DNA of 64,000 nt from Bradyrhizobium elkanii USDA 76 (GCF_023278185.1 NZ_CP066356.1:744001-808000); one strand, 5' to 3'; counted from the stretch's first letter, positions 34,915-44,231 are shown. Program-made: numbers and translations. The notes: generated by a model not told the origin, from the sequence alone.

Positions 34915-36771
34915 TTAACTTCCTGTCATGGAGATTAACATCCGTTCAAGCGTCTCCAGCCGGTCCGCTTCGCGCGGCGGCTTGTCCCAGCGCAGGCGGC
35001 TGATCCGGGGGAAGCGCATTGCGACGCCGGACTTGTGACGCGGCGAGCGCTGCAAGCCCTCGAACGCGACCTCCAGCACCAGCCCCTGATCCGGCTCGTG
35101 CACGACATGGCGGACCGGGCCGAACTTCTCGGTGGTGTTGCGGCGGACGAAGCGGTCGATCTGCAACAGCTCCTCGTCGGTGAAGCCGAAATAGGCCTTG
35201 CCGACCGGCACCAGCTCGTCGCCGGCATCGCCGCGGGTCCAGACGCCGAACGTATAGTCGGAGTAATAGGACGAGCGCTTGCCGTGGCCGCGCTGGGCAT
35301 ACATCAAGACGGCGTCGATGATGTGCGGATCACGCTTCCACTTCCACCACGGACCTTTCGGCCGTCCGGGCAGATAGGACGCGTCGCGCCGCTTCAGCAT
35401 CACGCCTTCGACCGCGTCGGCATCGTTGCCGGCACCGGCGCTCTTGGGATCGGCGCGCGCCGCGGCCAGCTGTTCCCAGCTCGCGAACGGGACGGTTGGC
35501 GACAGATCGATGCGCGGATCGTTCAGCTTGGCGACGAAGGCTTCGAGATGCGCGCGGCGTTCGGTGAAGGGCAGCTCGCGCAAATCGTTCTCGTCGTCGC
35601 CGAGCAGGTCGTAGGCGCGCAGGTGGATCGGAAACTCCTTGATCAGCTTCGGCGAAACGACCTTGCGGTTCAGCCGCTGCTGCAACACGTTGAATGTCTG
35701 CACGCGGCCGTCGCGCAGCACCAGCAATTCCCCGTCGATCGCGCCGGGCAGATGCAGCGACGGCACGAGATCCGGAAAGCTGCCGGTGATGTCCTCGCCG
35801 GTGCGTGAATAGAGCCGCGCCTGGACGTGGCCGCGCGCATCGCGGCCGGACACCGCCTGCACCCGGATGCCGTCCCATTTCCATTCCGCGCTGAAATCGG
35901 CGGCGGCGAGATTGGCGAAATCGCTATCCTCGATCGCATGCGCCAGCATCACCGGGCGGAACGGCGCCGGGTCGCGGTTGACCGGTTTGTCGCCGCGGCC
36001 CTCGAGCCAGGCGAACAGGTCGAGATAGGGCGGCGACAGGCCCGGCCACAGCAGCTCGATCCCGTGCGGGTCCTTGTCGCCGAGCGCCGCCGCCGCGGTC
36101 TTCGCCAGCCGCGCCGAGATCCCGATCCGCATCGCGCCGGTGACGAGCTTCAAGAGCGCCCAGCGCCCGGTCTCGTCGAGCTCGTCCAGCCAGCGCGCCA
36201 GCTGCGCCGGCAGCTCGGCCTTGCCGAGCGTGCGCAATGTGGTGACGACGTCGGTGAGCGTTGGTGGAGGCGGGTTGTTGTGGCTGCGGAGAATCTCACT
36301 GCTATCTCGCCCGCGGTACCCCTCTCCCCAGCCCTCCCCCGCAAGGGGGGAGGGAGCCGGCCCACCGATGCGTCCCTCACTGACGTCAATTCCTTCAACA
36401 TCGCCGTGAGGTGAGCAGGACGGTTGGGCTCCCTCCCCCCTTGCGGGGGAGGGCTGGGGAGAGGGGTGGCCCAGCAACGACTCGGCGTAATTTGCTCCAG
36501 CCTTCGGCCACATCAGCGCGACCGTCTCCGAGAGGTCGCCGACATAGTCATAGGAATAGCCGAACAGCACCGGGTCGGCGCGTTCGGTGATCAGGTCGCG
36601 GATCAGCCCAGGCTTGGCGTGCTTGAACGACAGCGCGCCGGTCAGCGCCGCCAGCGCGTAGCCGCGGTCGGGGTCCTCGGTCTCGCGGAAATAGGCGACC
36701 AGCAGCTTGATCTTGTTGTTGCGGCCGGGCTCGTAGGCGAGGCGGTCGAGCAGCTCGGCAAAGCGGTTCAT
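34915..36771 (-). CDS. ATP-dependent DNA ligase of the cisplatin damage response, with repeat insertion
   Basis: The 618-residue enzyme seals nicks through a ligase-AMP intermediate. The N-terminal DNA-binding domain (1-98 and 168-275) is split by about 68 extra residues. The nucleotidyltransferase domain has adenylated K298 in EWKWDGIRVQ and IDGELLVL further on. The OB domain follows, with VEGVMLKRRDASYLPGRPKG and PWWKWKRD. Relatives of this class are, as I recall, about 530-560 residues; the excess is the palindromic repeat at 36318-36467 read in frame (residues about 99-167, containing PSPQPSPARGEG and SPLAGEGWGEG). Its ATG overlaps the exonuclease stop (ATGA). Confidence 0.9.
   Translation of the reverse strand: MNRFAELLDRLAYEPGRNNKIKLLVAYFRETEDPDRGYALAALTGALSFKHAKPGLIRDLITERADPVLFGYSYDYVGDLSETVALMWPKAGANYAESLLGHPSPQPSPARGEGAQPSCSPHGDVEGIDVSEGRIGGPAPSPLAGEGWGEGYRGRDSSEILRSHNNPPPPTLTDVVTTLRTLGKAELPAQLARWLDELDETGRWALLKLVTGAMRIGISARLAKTAAAALGDKDPHGIELLWPGLSPPYLDLFAWLEGRGDKPVNRDPAPFRPVMLAHAIEDSDFANLAAADFSAEWKWDGIRVQAVSGRDARGHVQARLYSRTGEDITGSFPDLVPSLHLPGAIDGELLVLRDGRVQTFNVLQQRLNRKVVSPKLIKEFPIHLRAYDLLGDDENDLRELPFTERRAHLEAFVAKLNDPRIDLSPTVPFASWEQLAAARADPKSAGAGNDADAVEGVMLKRRDASYLPGRPKGPWWKWKRDPHIIDAVLMYAQRGHGKRSSYYSDYTFGVWTRGDAGDELVPVGKAYFGFTDEELLQIDRFVRRNTTEKFGPVRHVVHEPDQGLVLEVAFEGLQRSPRHKSGVAMRFPRISRLRWDKPPREADRLETLERMLISMTGS
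36318..36467. repeat. Palindromic repeat inserted in frame in the ligase gene
   Basis: Two perfect 41-base arms (36318-36358 and 36427-36467) face each other across 68 bases. The arms contain CCCTCTCCCCAGCCCTCCCC and its complement. The ligase frame stays open across all 150 bases. The same unit, more diverged, lies in the helicase gene at 41007-41126. Confidence 0.88.
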
Positions 36772-37847
36772 GGCTTCTTGGTCTCGCCGACGGGCTGGGC
36801 CTCGCCGGCGGGCTCCGCCTCGCCGGTCAGTGCGGCCGTCTCGCCTTCGTCCTCGTCGCCATAGCCGACCAGATCGAGCGGCCGCGCGGCAAAGCCCTTG
36901 GTCCTGCACCAATGCACCAGCGCATCTTCCTGGCCGTGGGTGACCCAGATCTCGCCGGCACCAGTGGCGGCGATCGTCGCCGTCAGCCCGTCCCAGTCGG
37001 CATGATCCGATATCACCAGCGGCAGCTCGACGCCGCCTTGCCGGGCTCGGGCGCGCACGCGCATCCAGCCCGAGGCGAATGCGGTGACCGGATCGGGGAA
37101 GCGGCGCGTCCAGACATCGGATGTCGCGCTTGGCGGCGCCAGCGTGATGGTGCCGGCAAGCTCGGCTTTCTTCATGCCGCGCGCCGGCCGGAGCTCGCCG
37201 AGCGGAATGCCGCGCTCCTGATAGTAATAGGTGATCTTCTCCATCGCGCCATGCAGGTAGATCGGCGCGTCGTAGCCGGCCTCGCGCAGCAGCGCGATCA
37301 CGCGCTGCGCCTTGCCGAGCGAGTAGGCGCCGACCAGATGCGCGCGCTCCGGAAACAATTTGACCGACGCCAGCAGCCTGTTCACTTCGCCGGCGGCATC
37401 GCCATGGCGGAACACCGGCAATCCAAACGTCGCCTCTGATATGAAGACGTCGCACGGCACCAGCTCGAACGGCGAGCAGGTCGGGTCGCGCGCATCCTTG
37501 TAGTCGCCGGAGGCGACGATGCGGGTGTCCTTGCAGGTGACCGATATCTGGGCGGAGCCCAATACGTGACCGGCGGGATGAAACGTCACCGTGGCGTCGC
37601 CGAGCCTGATCTCCTCGCCGTACGCGATCGCCTGCACAGAGCCGGCGAAATTCTCGCCATAGCGCAGCCGCATCATGTCGAGCGTTTCCTGGGTCGCGAG
37701 CACAGCGCCATGGCCTGCCCGCGCATGGTCGGAATGGCCATGGGTGATCAGCGCCCGCTCGACCGGCCTGACAGGATCGATGTGGAAGCCGCCGGGCTTG
37801 CAGCAAAGCCCGGCCGGGACGGGCATCAGGATGTCTTGCGGGCGCAT
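36768..37847 (-). CDS. Ligase-associated DNA damage response exonuclease (MBL/beta-CASP)
   Basis: The 359-residue metallo-beta-lactamase-fold nuclease of the beta-CASP type has the metal motif ALITHGHSDHARAGHGAVLA (HxHxDH), ATVTFHPAGHVLGSAQISV, and ASGDYKDARDPTC with the metal-bridging Asp. C-terminal PLVISDHADWDGL supplies the last His. The acidic C-terminal tail (about 335-359) is poorly conserved. It is the partner of the ATP-dependent ligase, whose start codon overlaps its stop. ATG 37847 was chosen over an upstream extension to 37913. Confidence 0.9.
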   Translation of the reverse strand: MRPQDILMPVPAGLCCKPGGFHIDPVRPVERALITHGHSDHARAGHGAVLATQETLDMMRLRYGENFAGSVQAIAYGEEIRLGDATVTFHPAGHVLGSAQISVTCKDTRIVASGDYKDARDPTCSPFELVPCDVFISEATFGLPVFRHGDAAGEVNRLLASVKLFPERAHLVGAYSLGKAQRVIALLREAGYDAPIYLHGAMEKITYYYQERGIPLGELRPARGMKKAELAGTITLAPPSATSDVWTRRFPDPVTAFASGWMRVRARARQGGVELPLVISDHADWDGLTATIAATGAGEIWVTHGQEDALVHWCRTKGFAARPLDLVGYGDEDEGETAALTGEAEPAGEAQPVGETKKP

Positions 37848-37977
37848 CGTCCCTATATAGGCGCTCGATCCGCGATGTTTAGCCGGATCCGCGGGCTTGA
37901 CCCGTGCATCCATCTCCGGAAAAAGTCCGTGCTTTGATGGATGGCCGGACCCGGCCGAGATTGGTTCCTTAAAGCGA

Positions 37978-38904
37978 ATGGCCCCCCGCCTGTTTCTGTC
38001 CTCCGGCGACCTCGTCGCCGACCGCCGCTACGAGTTCGCGCGCGACCTGCAATTGAAGGGCGATCTGCCGGCTGCCGCCGAGCTGCTCGAACAGGCGATC
38101 GAGCTGGTGCCGAAATTCCCGTCGGCCTGGTACACGCTGGGCAAGATCCGCCTGGAGCTCGGCCAGCGCGAGGCCGCGATCGCAGCGTTCCGCGACGCGC
38201 GCGACGCCGATCCCGAAGACCGTCATGGCGCCGGCCTGCACCTGATGCAGCTCGGCGTCGAGGCCGTCAGCGCGATGCCGCCGGGCTATGTCCAGACGCT
38301 GTTCGATCAATATGCGCCGCGCTTCGAGGCCGCGCTGGTCGGCGATCTCGGCTATCGCGGCCCGGCGCTGCTGTTCAAGGCGGTGCTGTCGGTGCGCGCG
38401 GGCGCAAAGCAGCCGGCCTTCTTCAAGCGTGCGATCGATCTCGGCTGCGGCACCGGGCTGGCGGCCGGCGCGTTCGCCCGGCATGTCGATCGCTTCATCG
38501 GCATCGACCTGTCGCCGCGCATGATCGACAAGGCGCACGCCACCGGGCTCTATGCCGAGCTCGAGGTCGACGATATGTTGAAGGCCATCTCGGCCAGGCG
38601 CGAGGCCAGCGCCGAACTGATCCTGGCCGCGGATGCAATGGTCTATGTCGCCGATCTCGCGCCGGTGCTCGCCGAGGCCAACCGTGTGCTGGTGGCGGGC
38701 GGCGTGCTCGCCTTCACGACCGAGACCCATGACGGCGAAGACGTCATCATCGGCGAGGGACTGCGCTACGCGCACAGCGCAGCTTACGTACGTGCCTCCG
38801 TTGCTGCCGCGGGGCTGACGCTGGCCCTGCTCGACGATCTCTCGGCGCGTAATGAAGACAATATCCCGGCACCCGGACTCGTCGCCGTCGCGGTCAAGGC
38901 GTGA
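37978..38904 (+). CDS. TPR-containing class I SAM methyltransferase
   Basis: The 308-residue protein has N-terminal TPR repeats (about 12-85; LQLKGDLPAAAELLEQAIEL then AWYTLGKIRLELGQREAAIA) and a Methyltransferase_11/12 domain. SAM-binding motif I is AIDLGCGTGLAAGAFARHV and the acidic post-motif is GIDLSPRMIDKA. The substrate is unknown. It is divergent from the exonuclease gene across about 130 bases and is not known to belong to the repair set. Confidence 0.85.
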   Translation: MAPRLFLSSGDLVADRRYEFARDLQLKGDLPAAAELLEQAIELVPKFPSAWYTLGKIRLELGQREAAIAAFRDARDADPEDRHGAGLHLMQLGVEAVSAMPPGYVQTLFDQYAPRFEAALVGDLGYRGPALLFKAVLSVRAGAKQPAFFKRAIDLGCGTGLAAGAFARHVDRFIGIDLSPRMIDKAHATGLYAELEVDDMLKAISARREASAELILAADAMVYVADLAPVLAEANRVLVAGGVLAFTTETHDGEDVIIGEGLRYAHSAAYVRASVAAAGLTLALLDDLSARNEDNIPAPGLVAVAVKA

Positions 38905-39030
38905 CGCTCCCAACTTGAGTCTACACGCTACGCATTTGCCGTGACGCGGCATTGCGCCGCGAAGTCATGACTTCGCGCTTGCCCGGCGCGAGGCGGAATG
39001 CGAGAGCTTTTCGCCTCAGGGAGAGAAATA

Positions 39031-40257
39031 ATGAAAAAACATACACGGCGCGAGTTTGGCGCCACTGCATTGTCCGTGATCGCCGCGTCCGTGCTGCCTG
39101 CGCCCTTCGTCCGGGCCGCCGACAAAAAGTACGATCCGGGTGCGAGCGATACCGAGATCAAGCTTGGCCAGACCGTGCCGCATTCCGGCCCCGGCTCGCT
39201 TTATGGTGTGCTGGGGCGCGTCGGCGAAGCCTATTTCCAGATGCTGAACGACAAGGGCGGCATCAACGGCCGCAAGGTGAAATTCCTCACCATGGACGAT
39301 GCCTACAGCGCGCCGAAATGCGTCGAGGCGACGCGCCGCCTGGTCGAGCAGGAGGAGGTGCTGGCGCTCTATGGTTCGCTCGGCACCGCGCCGCAGACCT
39401 CCGTGCACAAATACCTCAATTCCAAGGGCGTTCCCCAATTGCTGTTGAACACCGGCGCCTCGAAGTGGAACGACCCGAAGAATTTCAAATGGACCATGGC
39501 GGGCCTGCCGCTCTATCCGACCGAGGCGCGCATCCTCGCCAAGCACGTCGTCAGCGTGAAGCCGAACGCCAAGGTCGGCATCCTCTACCAGAACGATGAT
39601 TTCGGTCGCGACTTCCTGGGGCCGTTCAAGAAGGTGCTGGCCGATGCCGGCGGCAAGGCACAGGTGATCATGGAGCAGACCTATGATCTCACCGATCCGA
39701 CGGTCGATTCGCAGCTCATCAATCTCTCGAAGTCGGGCGCCGACGTCTTCTACAACATCACCACCGGCAAGGCGACGTCGCAGTCGATCCGCAAGGTCAC
39801 CGAGCTCGGCTGGAAGCCGCTGCAATTGCTGTCGGCGGGCTCGACCGGTCGCTCGATCCTGAGTGCCGCGGGCCTCGAGAACGCCAAGGACATCGTCGCG
39901 ATCCGCTACAACAAGGAAGTCGGCGTGCCGCGCTACGAGAAGGATCCGGATGTGGTCGCGTTCGAGGAACTGCGCAAGAAGTACCTGCCGAACATCGACC
40001 CCGACAACACCATCGCCTTCGCCGGCTACGGGCAGGCGGCGACGATGGGCGAAATCCTGCGCCGCTGCGGCGACGACCTGACCCGCGCCAACGTGCTGAA
40101 GCACGCCACCACGCTCGCCGGTTTCCACTCGCCCTATTTCCTTGAAGGCATCAATTACAGCTACACGCCCGACGACTACACGCCGATGAAGACGCTCTAT
40201 GTCTCGATCTTCAACGGCAGGGATTGGGAGCTCTCCGGCGAGCCGATGACGGAGTAG
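39031..40257 (+). CDS. ABC transporter substrate-binding protein (branched-chain amino acid type)
   Basis: The 408-residue periplasmic protein of the Leu/Ile/Val-binding (type I) fold has a Tat-like signal at residues 1-33 with RREFGATALSVIAASVLPAP. EIKLGQTVPHSGPGSLYGVL, FQMLNDKGGINGRKVKFLT and VGILYQNDDFGRDFL are typical. No permease or ATPase gene is adjacent, so it is an orphan here. GGGAGAG precedes ATG 39031. Confidence 0.9.
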   Translation: MKKHTRREFGATALSVIAASVLPAPFVRAADKKYDPGASDTEIKLGQTVPHSGPGSLYGVLGRVGEAYFQMLNDKGGINGRKVKFLTMDDAYSAPKCVEATRRLVEQEEVLALYGSLGTAPQTSVHKYLNSKGVPQLLLNTGASKWNDPKNFKWTMAGLPLYPTEARILAKHVVSVKPNAKVGILYQNDDFGRDFLGPFKKVLADAGGKAQVIMEQTYDLTDPTVDSQLINLSKSGADVFYNITTGKATSQSIRKVTELGWKPLQLLSAGSTGRSILSAAGLENAKDIVAIRYNKEVGVPRYEKDPDVVAFEELRKKYLPNIDPDNTIAFAGYGQAATMGEILRRCGDDLTRANVLKHATTLAGFHSPYFLEGINYSYTPDDYTPMKTLYVSIFNGRDWELSGEPMTE

Positions 40258-40730
40258 GGGTGGGGCGCGCTGTTGCTTAACCTCGCCCCGCGTGCGGCAG
40301 GGCCATCGCATATGAGCTCGATCGCTCCACAAACTCGTCATGCCCGGGCTTGTCCCGGGCATCCACGTCTTTGTTTCCAGGCGAAGAAAGACGTGGATGG
40401 CCGGGACAAGCCCGGCCATGACGGTGCGGACAAGTCCATCTCCTCCCATATGCGATAGCCCTGTTGCTTGCGGGGAGAGGCATAGGCCGCCTACGGCGGC
40501 CGTCCTTAAGAACGCCGAAGCAGAGCTTCGGCTATGTCGCATCGTCGGATGCGATCCGGGTGAGGGGATACAGGTCTCACGGCACTCGCCGCTCGCGGAA
40601 GCAGCCCCTCACCCCAACCCTCTCCCCGTGAAGAACGGGGAGAGGGAGTCGAAGCGTCCTGGCGCCGGCCCCGTGCCATCTGCCGCCATTTCCGTCCGCC
40701 CTCGACGAAACCGCCTGAACCACCTACCTC
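40258..40730. other. Noncoding gap of stacked palindromes
   Basis: No gene is seen in these 473 bases. A long hairpin occupies 40337-40422, and a second perfect 12-bp hairpin, CCCTCTCCCCGT (40618-40629) with ACGGGGAGAGGG (40635-40646), lies upstream of the helicase gene. The latter is related to the CCCTCTCCCC repeat found inside the helicase and ligase genes. Confidence 0.6.
40337..40422. repeat. Long hyphenated palindrome after the binding-protein gene
   Basis: GTCATGCCCGGGCTTGTCCC and CATCCACGTCTTT are answered by AAAGACGTGGATG and GGGACAAGCCCGGCCATGAC. The stem is about 35 bp with two mismatched spots. It is another abundant bradyrhizobial intergenic repeat and may act as a terminator. 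Confidence 0.75.
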
Positions 40731-43496
40731 TTGGGCGTGTCGACGCTCGATCTCTTCTCCGTTCCGCCGTCGGAAACGGCCGATCTCCTGCCGCGCCGGT
40801 TTCGCGACTGGTTTGCCTCACGCGGCTGGTCGCCGCGCGAGCATCAGCTCGCGCTGCTGGCGAAAGCGCGCGAGCAACGCTCGGCGCTGCTGATCGCACC
40901 CACCGGAGCGGGCAAGACGCTGGCGGGGTTCTTGCCGACACTGGTGGAGTTGAGTGGAGAGGGGCAGGACAGAGCCGGAAAGCTTGTGCCGCACCCTCGA
41001 TCGCCACCTCCCCCCTTGCGGAGGAGGTCGACGTCCGAAGGATGGCGGGAGAGGGGTACGCCGCTTGCTCCGAACGATACGGCTTACCCCTCTCCCCAAC
41101 CCTCCCCCGCAAGGGGGGAGGGAGCCCTGGCAGCGAGCGCTACGGAGCCAAGAAAGAACCTCATCTCCACCGGTCGCGGCGTTCGCCGCAGCGGCGGGCT
41201 GCACACGCTCTACATCTCGCCGCTGAAAGCGCTCGCGGTCGACATCGCGCGCAATCTGGAGACGCCGGTCGCCGAGATGGGGCTGCCGATCAGGATCGAG
41301 ACCCGCACCGGCGACACGCCGGTGTCGCGGCGGCAGCGGCAGCGGCGCTATCCGCCGGACATCCTGCTCACCACGCCGGAGCAGTTGGCGCTGCTGCTGG
41401 CCTCCGACGACGCGCCGTTCCTGTTCTCTTCGCTGAAGCGCATCGTGCTCGACGAGCTGCATGCGCTCGTCACCTCCAAGCGCGGCGATCTGCTGTCGCT
41501 CGGTCTTGCGCGGCTCTGGACCATCGCGCCGCAGATGCGTGCCATTGGCCTCTCGGCGACGGTCGCCGAGCCCGAACAACTCGCGCGTTTCCTGGTGCCG
41601 CAGCCGGGCGGCGAAAACGCGTCCGCCGACGTCGTCACCGCCGGCGGCGCCGCGCCGCCGGTGGTCGAGATGCTCGACACGCGCGAGCGGCTGCCGTGGT
41701 CCGGCCACAGCGCGCGCCACGCGCTGCCCGAGGTCTACGAACTGATCAAGCGCAACAAGACCACGCTGGTGTTCGTCAACACCCGCAGCCAGGCCGAGAT
41801 GCTGTTTCAGGATCTCTGGCGCATGAATGATGACGGGCTGGCGATCGCGCTGCATCACGGCTCGCTTGACGTCGCGCAGCGCCGCAAGGTCGAGGACGCG
41901 ATGGCCGCCGGAAGGCTGCGCGGCGTGGTCTGCACCTCCTCGCTCGATCTCGGTGTCGACTGGGGCGATGTCGACCTCGTCATCAATATCGGCGCGCCGA
42001 AAGGCTCCTCGCGGCTGATGCAGCGGATCGGCCGCGCCAACCACCGCTTCGACGAGGCCTCGCGCGCCGTGCTGGTGCCGGCCAACCGCTTCGAGGTGCT
42101 GGAGTGCCGTGTCGCGATCGACGCCATCGCGGAGAATGCGCAGGACACGCCGCCGCTGCGCTCGGGCGCGCTCGATGTGCTGGCCCAGCACGTGCTCGGC
42201 TGCGCCTGCGGCAAGCCGTTCCTGTCCGATGAACTCTATGATGAGGTCAGGACCGCAGCGCCCTATGCATCGCTCGCACGCACCGATTTCGACGATGTCG
42301 TCGATTTCGTCGCCACCGGCGGCTACGCGCTGAAGACCTATGAGCGTTTCGCGCGCATCAAGCAGGACAAGCAGGGCCGCTGGCGCGTCACCAATCCGAA
42401 GGTGCGGCAGAGCTATCGCCTCAACGTCGGCACCATCGTCGAGGAGACCATGCTGAAGGTGCGGCTGGTGCGCTCGCGCGCCGGCGGCCAGGGGAAAAGC
42501 GGCGGTTCGACCGGCGCGATCGCCCGCGGCGGCCGGATGCTCGGCGAGATCGAGGAGGTCTTCATCGAGGGTCTCGTGCCGGGCGACACTTTTGTCTTTG
42601 GCGGCGAGGTGGTGCGCTACGAGGCCTTGGTTGAAGATCAGGTCTATGTCTCCCGCGCCAATGATAAGGATGCAAAAGTGCCGTCCTACATGGGCGGCAA
42701 GTTTCCGCTGTCGACCTATCTCGCCGAACGCGTCCGCAAATTGCTCGACAACAGCCGTGCCTGGAACGCGCTGCCGGACCAGGTGCACGACTGGCTGTCG
42801 TTGCAGCGAAAATTCTCGCGTGTGCCTGCGGCGCGCGAGCTCTTGGTCGAGACCTTTCCGCGCGGCGGCAGCCATTATCTGGTCTGCTATCCCTTCGAGG
42901 GCCGGCTCGCGCATCAGACGCTCGGCATGCTGCTGACGCGCCGGCTGGAGCGCGCCCGCGCCCGTCCGCTTGGCTTCGTCGCCAACGAGTATGCGCTCGC
43001 GGTCTGGGGCGTCGGCGATCTCTCCTTCATGATCCGGCACGGCAAGCTCGACCTCAACGCGCTGTTCGATCCCGACATGCTCGGCGACGATCTCGAGGCA
43101 TGGCTCGCGGAATCCGCGCTGATGAAACGCACCTTCCGCAACTGCGCCATCATCTCCGGGCTGATTGCGCGCCGCTTCACCGACGAGGAGAAGTCGCGTC
43201 GCCAGGTGCTGTTCTCGACCGACCTGATCTATGACGTTTTGCGAAAACATCAGGCCGATCACGTGCTGCTGCGCGCCGCGCGCGGCGATGCCGCCACGGG
43301 ATTGCTCGATCTTCGCCGCCTCAGCGACATGCTTTCGCGCATCGACGGCCGAATCACCCACGAGGACCTCGACCACGTTTCTCCGCTTGCCGTCCCCGCG
43401 CTGCTGGAAATCGGCCGCGAGTCAGTTTATGGCGAAGCATCCGACGAGCTCCTGGCCGAGGCGGCCGAGGAACTCGTGCGGGAGGCGACGACGTAA
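40731..43496 (+). CDS. Ligase-associated DEXH box helicase (Lhr-like), with repeat insertion
   Basis: The 921-residue superfamily 2 helicase of the Lhr-Core type has Walker A LLIAPTGAGKTLAGF (about 54-66), DExH box VLDELHALVTSKRG, motif III GLSATVAEP and motif VI QRIGRANHRF, then the Lhr winged-helix and C-terminal domain. Between GFLPTLVEL and GLHTLYISPLKALAVD, where relatives have a short loop, about 80 residues are encoded largely by the palindromic repeat at 41007-41126 (PSPQPSPARGEG is visible). The start is uncertain: TTG 40731 or GTG 40737, with no clear RBS. PdeM follows 24 bases later. Confidence 0.9.
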   Translation: MGVSTLDLFSVPPSETADLLPRRFRDWFASRGWSPREHQLALLAKAREQRSALLIAPTGAGKTLAGFLPTLVELSGEGQDRAGKLVPHPRSPPPPLRRRSTSEGWRERGTPLAPNDTAYPSPQPSPARGEGALAASATEPRKNLISTGRGVRRSGGLHTLYISPLKALAVDIARNLETPVAEMGLPIRIETRTGDTPVSRRQRQRRYPPDILLTTPEQLALLLASDDAPFLFSSLKRIVLDELHALVTSKRGDLLSLGLARLWTIAPQMRAIGLSATVAEPEQLARFLVPQPGGENASADVVTAGGAAPPVVEMLDTRERLPWSGHSARHALPEVYELIKRNKTTLVFVNTRSQAEMLFQDLWRMNDDGLAIALHHGSLDVAQRRKVEDAMAAGRLRGVVCTSSLDLGVDWGDVDLVINIGAPKGSSRLMQRIGRANHRFDEASRAVLVPANRFEVLECRVAIDAIAENAQDTPPLRSGALDVLAQHVLGCACGKPFLSDELYDEVRTAAPYASLARTDFDDVVDFVATGGYALKTYERFARIKQDKQGRWRVTNPKVRQSYRLNVGTIVEETMLKVRLVRSRAGGQGKSGGSTGAIARGGRMLGEIEEVFIEGLVPGDTFVFGGEVVRYEALVEDQVYVSRANDKDAKVPSYMGGKFPLSTYLAERVRKLLDNSRAWNALPDQVHDWLSLQRKFSRVPAARELLVETFPRGGSHYLVCYPFEGRLAHQTLGMLLTRRLERARARPLGFVANEYALAVWGVGDLSFMIRHGKLDLNALFDPDMLGDDLEAWLAESALMKRTFRNCAIISGLIARRFTDEEKSRRQVLFSTDLIYDVLRKHQADHVLLRAARGDAATGLLDLRRLSDMLSRIDGRITHEDLDHVSPLAVPALLEIGRESVYGEASDELLAEAAEELVREATT
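41007..41126. repeat. Palindromic repeat inserted in frame in the helicase gene
   Basis: The right arm at 41086-41126 (ACCCCTCTCCCCAACCCTCC then GCAAGGGGGGAGGGAGCC) differs from the ligase-gene arm by a single base over 41. The left arm (41007-41058) is diverged: it keeps CTCCCCCCTTGCGG and GGGAGAGGGGTA but has a changed centre. The helicase frame stays open across it. Confidence 0.85.
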
Positions 43497-43520
43497 TACT
43501 GGCACTGTGGGGAACAGGAC

Positions 43521-44231
43521 GTGACGGCAAACGCGCTAGCTTTGCGAGACGGTGACGATATGCGCGTTTCGAGGGTCACGGTGGCGGATGTCGGCTTCGT
43601 GGCCGATTTCTCCGGCGCGCTGTTTTGGGAAGCGCAGAGCCTGCTGGTGGTATCCGACCTGCATCTGGAAAAGGGCTCGAGCTTCGCCAGCCGCGGCGTG
43701 CTGCTGCCGCCCTACGACACGGTCGCGACACTGAGCCGGCTCGCCGCTGTGATCGCGCGGCACGATCCACGGCAGGTGATCGCGCTCGGCGACAGCTTTC
43801 ACGATCGCGATGCGCATGCGCGGCTGTCGGAGCCGGATCGCGAGGCGCTCGCGGCGCTGCAGCTGCGGCGCAACTGGATCTGGATCTCGGGTAACCACGA
43901 TCCGGCGCTGCCGTCCGATCTCGGCGGCGTGGTCGCAACCGAGGTCGCGATCGGGCCGATCGCGTTCCGCCATGAGCCGACCGGCGCGGCCGGCGAGATC
44001 GCCGGCCATCTGCACCCGAAGGCCCGCGTGCCGACCCGCGGCCGCTCGATCGAGCGCCGTTGTTTCGCTTCCGATGGCGAGCGTGCGGTGATGCCGGCCT
44101 TCGGCGCCTACACCGGCGGCTTGAGCATCCGCGACGCCGCATTCACACGGATTTTCGGATCGCCCGGCTTCATGGCCCATGTGCTCGGCGACAACCGCGT
44201 CCACGCGTTCGTGGCGTCGCGGTGTTATTGA
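43521..44231 (+). CDS. pdeM: Ligase-associated metallophosphoesterase PdeM
   Basis: The 236-residue calcineurin-type phosphoesterase/endonuclease has all metal motifs: VVSDLHLEKGSSFASRG, IALGDSFHDRDA, WISGNHDPALPSD and GEIAGHLHPKARV. It is the fourth member of the ligase-associated damage response set, here paired with the helicase (24-base gap). The start is GTG 43521; ATG 43560 is an internal alternative. Confidence 0.9.
   Translation: MTANALALRDGDDMRVSRVTVADVGFVADFSGALFWEAQSLLVVSDLHLEKGSSFASRGVLLPPYDTVATLSRLAAVIARHDPRQVIALGDSFHDRDAHARLSEPDREALAALQLRRNWIWISGNHDPALPSDLGGVVATEVAIGPIAFRHEPTGAAGEIAGHLHPKARVPTRGRSIERRCFASDGERAVMPAFGAYTGGLSIRDAAFTRIFGSPGFMAHVLGDNRVHAFVASRCY

Noticed and set aside
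34915..37806. Single 963-codon minus frame spanning ligase and exonuclease regions
   Set aside because: Its first 340 codons are an Arg/Ala-rich shadow of the exonuclease frame. The ligase starts at 36771 with an ATGA overlap.
40818..43376. 852-codon minus frame
   Set aside because: Antisense shadow of the helicase gene.
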